Source: Variovorax boronicumulans NBRC 103145 (GTDB taxonomy: Bacteria > Pseudomonadota > Gammaproteobacteria > Burkholderiales > Burkholderiaceae_C). From it: a stretch of DNA of 42,927 nucleotides. The translations under genes and the position numbers were made by a program. Where the stretch lies: contig NZ_BCUS01000051.1 in the NCBI RefSeq assembly GCF_001591345.1, positions 1-42,927 on the forward strand, given 5' to 3'. Position 1 is the stretch's first letter. Each line of letters starts with the position of its first letter. Below, piece by piece: positions 41,431-42,927 of this stretch. The notes under the pieces are model-generated. The model saw only the letters and a program-made list of their open reading frames with translations. It made no database searches and had not been told where the DNA came from.

Positions 41431-42927
41431 ATGGACCACCTGAGCAGCATGGACGCGTCGTTCCTGCACCTTGAAACCCCCGAGACGCCGATGCACGTCG
41501 GCAGCCTCATGCTCCTGGACCTGCCCGAGGGCTACCGGGGCGACTACTACGAAGACGTGAAGGGCATGCTGGGCAAGCGGCTGCACCTGGCGTCGGTGCT
41601 CACGCGCAAGCTCGCGCAGATGCCCTTCGAGCTGGCCGAGCCGGTGTGGATCGACGACGACGACATCGACCTGGACTACCACGTGCGCAGCCTCACGCTG
41701 CGCCGCCCCGGCACCATGGAGCAGCTGCACCACCTCGTGGCGCGCCTGCATTCGAGCCTGCTCGACCGCAGCCGCCCGCTGTGGGAGATGTACGTCATCG
41801 AGGGCCTGGAGAACGGCCAGGTGGCCTTCTACACCAAGGCCCACCACAGCGGCGTCGATGGCAAGGCCGGCACCGAGCTGGCCAAGGTGCTCTACGACAC
41901 CACGGCGCAGATGCGCGAGGTGCCGCCCGCGCGCCGCAAGCGCGGCAGCGGCAGCCACTACCAGCTCGGCGTGGCCGAGCTGCTGCAGGCGGCGGTGTCC
42001 AACTCGGCGCGCCAGTACCGCAAGCTCGCCGAGCTGCTGCCGGCGGCCGCGCGCGCGCTCACGGCGGCCGGCAGCGTGCTCGCGAGCCAGCAGACCGGCA
42101 AGGGCGAGCGCCGCCTGAGCCTGGGCATGGCGCCCAAGAGCATGTTCAACGACGCCATCACCAACCAGCGCTCGTACAGCACGATGTCGCTGCCCTTCGA
42201 TGAACTGAAGGCGCTGGGCAAGCGCGTGGGCGGCACCGTCAACACCATCGTGATGGCGATGTGCAGCGAGGCGCTGGCGCGCTTCCTGAAAGAGCGCAAC
42301 CTGCTGCCGAAAGAAGCGCTGATCGCCGGCGTGCCCGTGAGCCTGCGCGCGGAGGGCGACGACTCGATGAACAACCAGGTGTCGATGGTGCGCGTCGACC
42401 TGGCGACCGACATCGGCGACGCGGCCGAGCGCTTCAAGGCGATCCATGCCTCGTCGGAGGCGGCCAAGGCCGTGGTGCGCGAGCTCAAGCCCGTGCTCGG
42501 CGTGGACATGCCGATCACCGGCTCGCCCTGGCTCATGACCAGCCTGGCGTCGCTGTACGGCCGCTCCAACCTGGCACGCCGCGTGCCGCCCGCAGCCAAC
42601 GTGCTGATCTCGAACGTGCCGGGGCCGGGCGCCACGCTCTACGTGGCGGGCGCGCGGATGATGCACTTCTATCCGGTGTCGATCCCGTACCACGGCAGCG
42701 CGCTGAACATCACGGTGCAGAGCTACGCGGGCTCGCTCGACTTCGGCCTCACGGCCTGCCGCCGCATCCTGTCGCAGGAAGAGTCGTACGAGCTGATCGG
42801 CCACCTGCGCGCGGCGCTGCGGCAGATCGAGCGGCTGCCCAGCGTCGAGAGCGCGGCCAAGCCGGTAGTCGCGAAAGAGCTGCCAGCCGAGGCCGTGCCC
42901 GCCAAGGCCCCGCGCCGCGCGAAGGCG
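41431..42927 (+). CDS. wax ester synthase/acyl-CoA:diacylglycerol acyltransferase, partial (3' end off the window)
   Basis: WS/DGAT enzymes join acyl-CoA to long-chain alcohols or diacylglycerol, giving storage lipid. 499 codons are visible without a stop. The start MDHLSSMDASFLHLETPETP is diagnostic. The catalytic HHxxxDG motif is at 138-144 (HHSGVDG), preceded by the PLWEMYVIEGL segment. Later family motifs include FNDAITNQRS, GVPVSLRAEGDDSMNNQVS and SNVPGPG. The visible C-terminus turns Ala/Lys/Pro-rich (EAVPAKAPRRAKA), beyond the usual end near 460, suggesting an appended tail. AGAGG precedes the ATG. It lies 52 bp after the acyl-CoA ligase gene. Confidence 0.93.
   Translation, partial: MDHLSSMDASFLHLETPETPMHVGSLMLLDLPEGYRGDYYEDVKGMLGKRLHLASVLTRKLAQMPFELAEPVWIDDDDIDLDYHVRSLTLRRPGTMEQLHHLVARLHSSLLDRSRPLWEMYVIEGLENGQVAFYTKAHHSGVDGKAGTELAKVLYDTTAQMREVPPARRKRGSGSHYQLGVAELLQAAVSNSARQYRKLAELLPAAARALTAAGSVLASQQTGKGERRLSLGMAPKSMFNDAITNQRSYSTMSLPFDELKALGKRVGGTVNTIVMAMCSEALARFLKERNLLPKEALIAGVPVSLRAEGDDSMNNQVSMVRVDLATDIGDAAERFKAIHASSEAAKAVVRELKPVLGVDMPITGSPWLMTSLASLYGRSNLARRVPPAANVLISNVPGPGATLYVAGARMMHFYPVSIPYHGSALNITVQSYAGSLDFGLTACRRILSQEESYELIGHLRAALRQIERLPSVESAAKPVVAKELPAEAVPAKAPRRAKA

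Overview
The window is very GC-rich with few and short intergenic gaps. Its gene orders are typical of Burkholderiales: lolB-ispE-tRNA-Gln-prs-rplY-pth, nadK divergent from hrcA, yicC-gmk-rpoZ-spoT, and Ser/Thr kinase-PP2C-rph-rdgB-hemW. Protein sequences and gene order suggest a Comamonadaceae chromosome, most likely Variovorax or a close relative. This is inferred by eye, without a database search. I see no insertion sequence, prophage or CRISPR array.

Layout. 1-6.5 kb (minus strand): TPR protein, outer-membrane lipoprotein insertion (lolB), isoprenoid precursor synthesis (ispE), tRNA-Gln, PRPP synthesis (prs), ribosomal protein L25, peptidyl-tRNA hydrolase, and an exported protein cut by the left edge. 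6.6-10.6 kb (plus): a DNA-repair operon in which mutM and mutY, the two glycosylases of the 8-oxoguanine system, flank a large dynamin-like GTPase. 10.6-14.1 kb (minus): nadK, recN, rapZ. 14.1-19.8 kb (plus): hrcA, a CAU-anticodon tRNA, and an RND efflux adaptor and pump. 19.8-20.9 kb: two identical tRNA-Arg(ACG) genes flank an HU gene with a histone-H1-like tail. 20.9-26.3 kb: a nuclease-fold protein, greB, and the spoT/rpoZ/gmk/yicC group (growth control and purine nucleotides). 26.4-31.1 kb (plus): Ser/Thr kinase, PP2C phosphatase, rph, rdgB, hemW and tRNA-Ser.

31.2-42.9 kb is the more accessory part. A large lipoprotein with eight propeller-like repeats and a small lipoprotein diverge from a region holding a 21-bp perfect inverted repeat. 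A LuxR-type response regulator and a hybrid histidine kinase follow, then an alpha/beta hydrolase on the minus strand. An AraC-type regulator and a lipid-storage group come last: lipase-like hydrolase, long-chain acyl-CoA ligase, and wax ester synthase/diacylglycerol acyltransferase (cut by the right edge). An unusual 530-bp leader region precedes the lipid genes.

The items most worth a second look are the mutM-GTPase-mutY operon, the 21-bp palindrome, the lipid-operon leader (small ORF with a strong ribosome site followed by a terminator-like hairpin), the pyrimidine-rich leaders before three start codons, and the nuclease-fold protein with a substituted catalytic residue.
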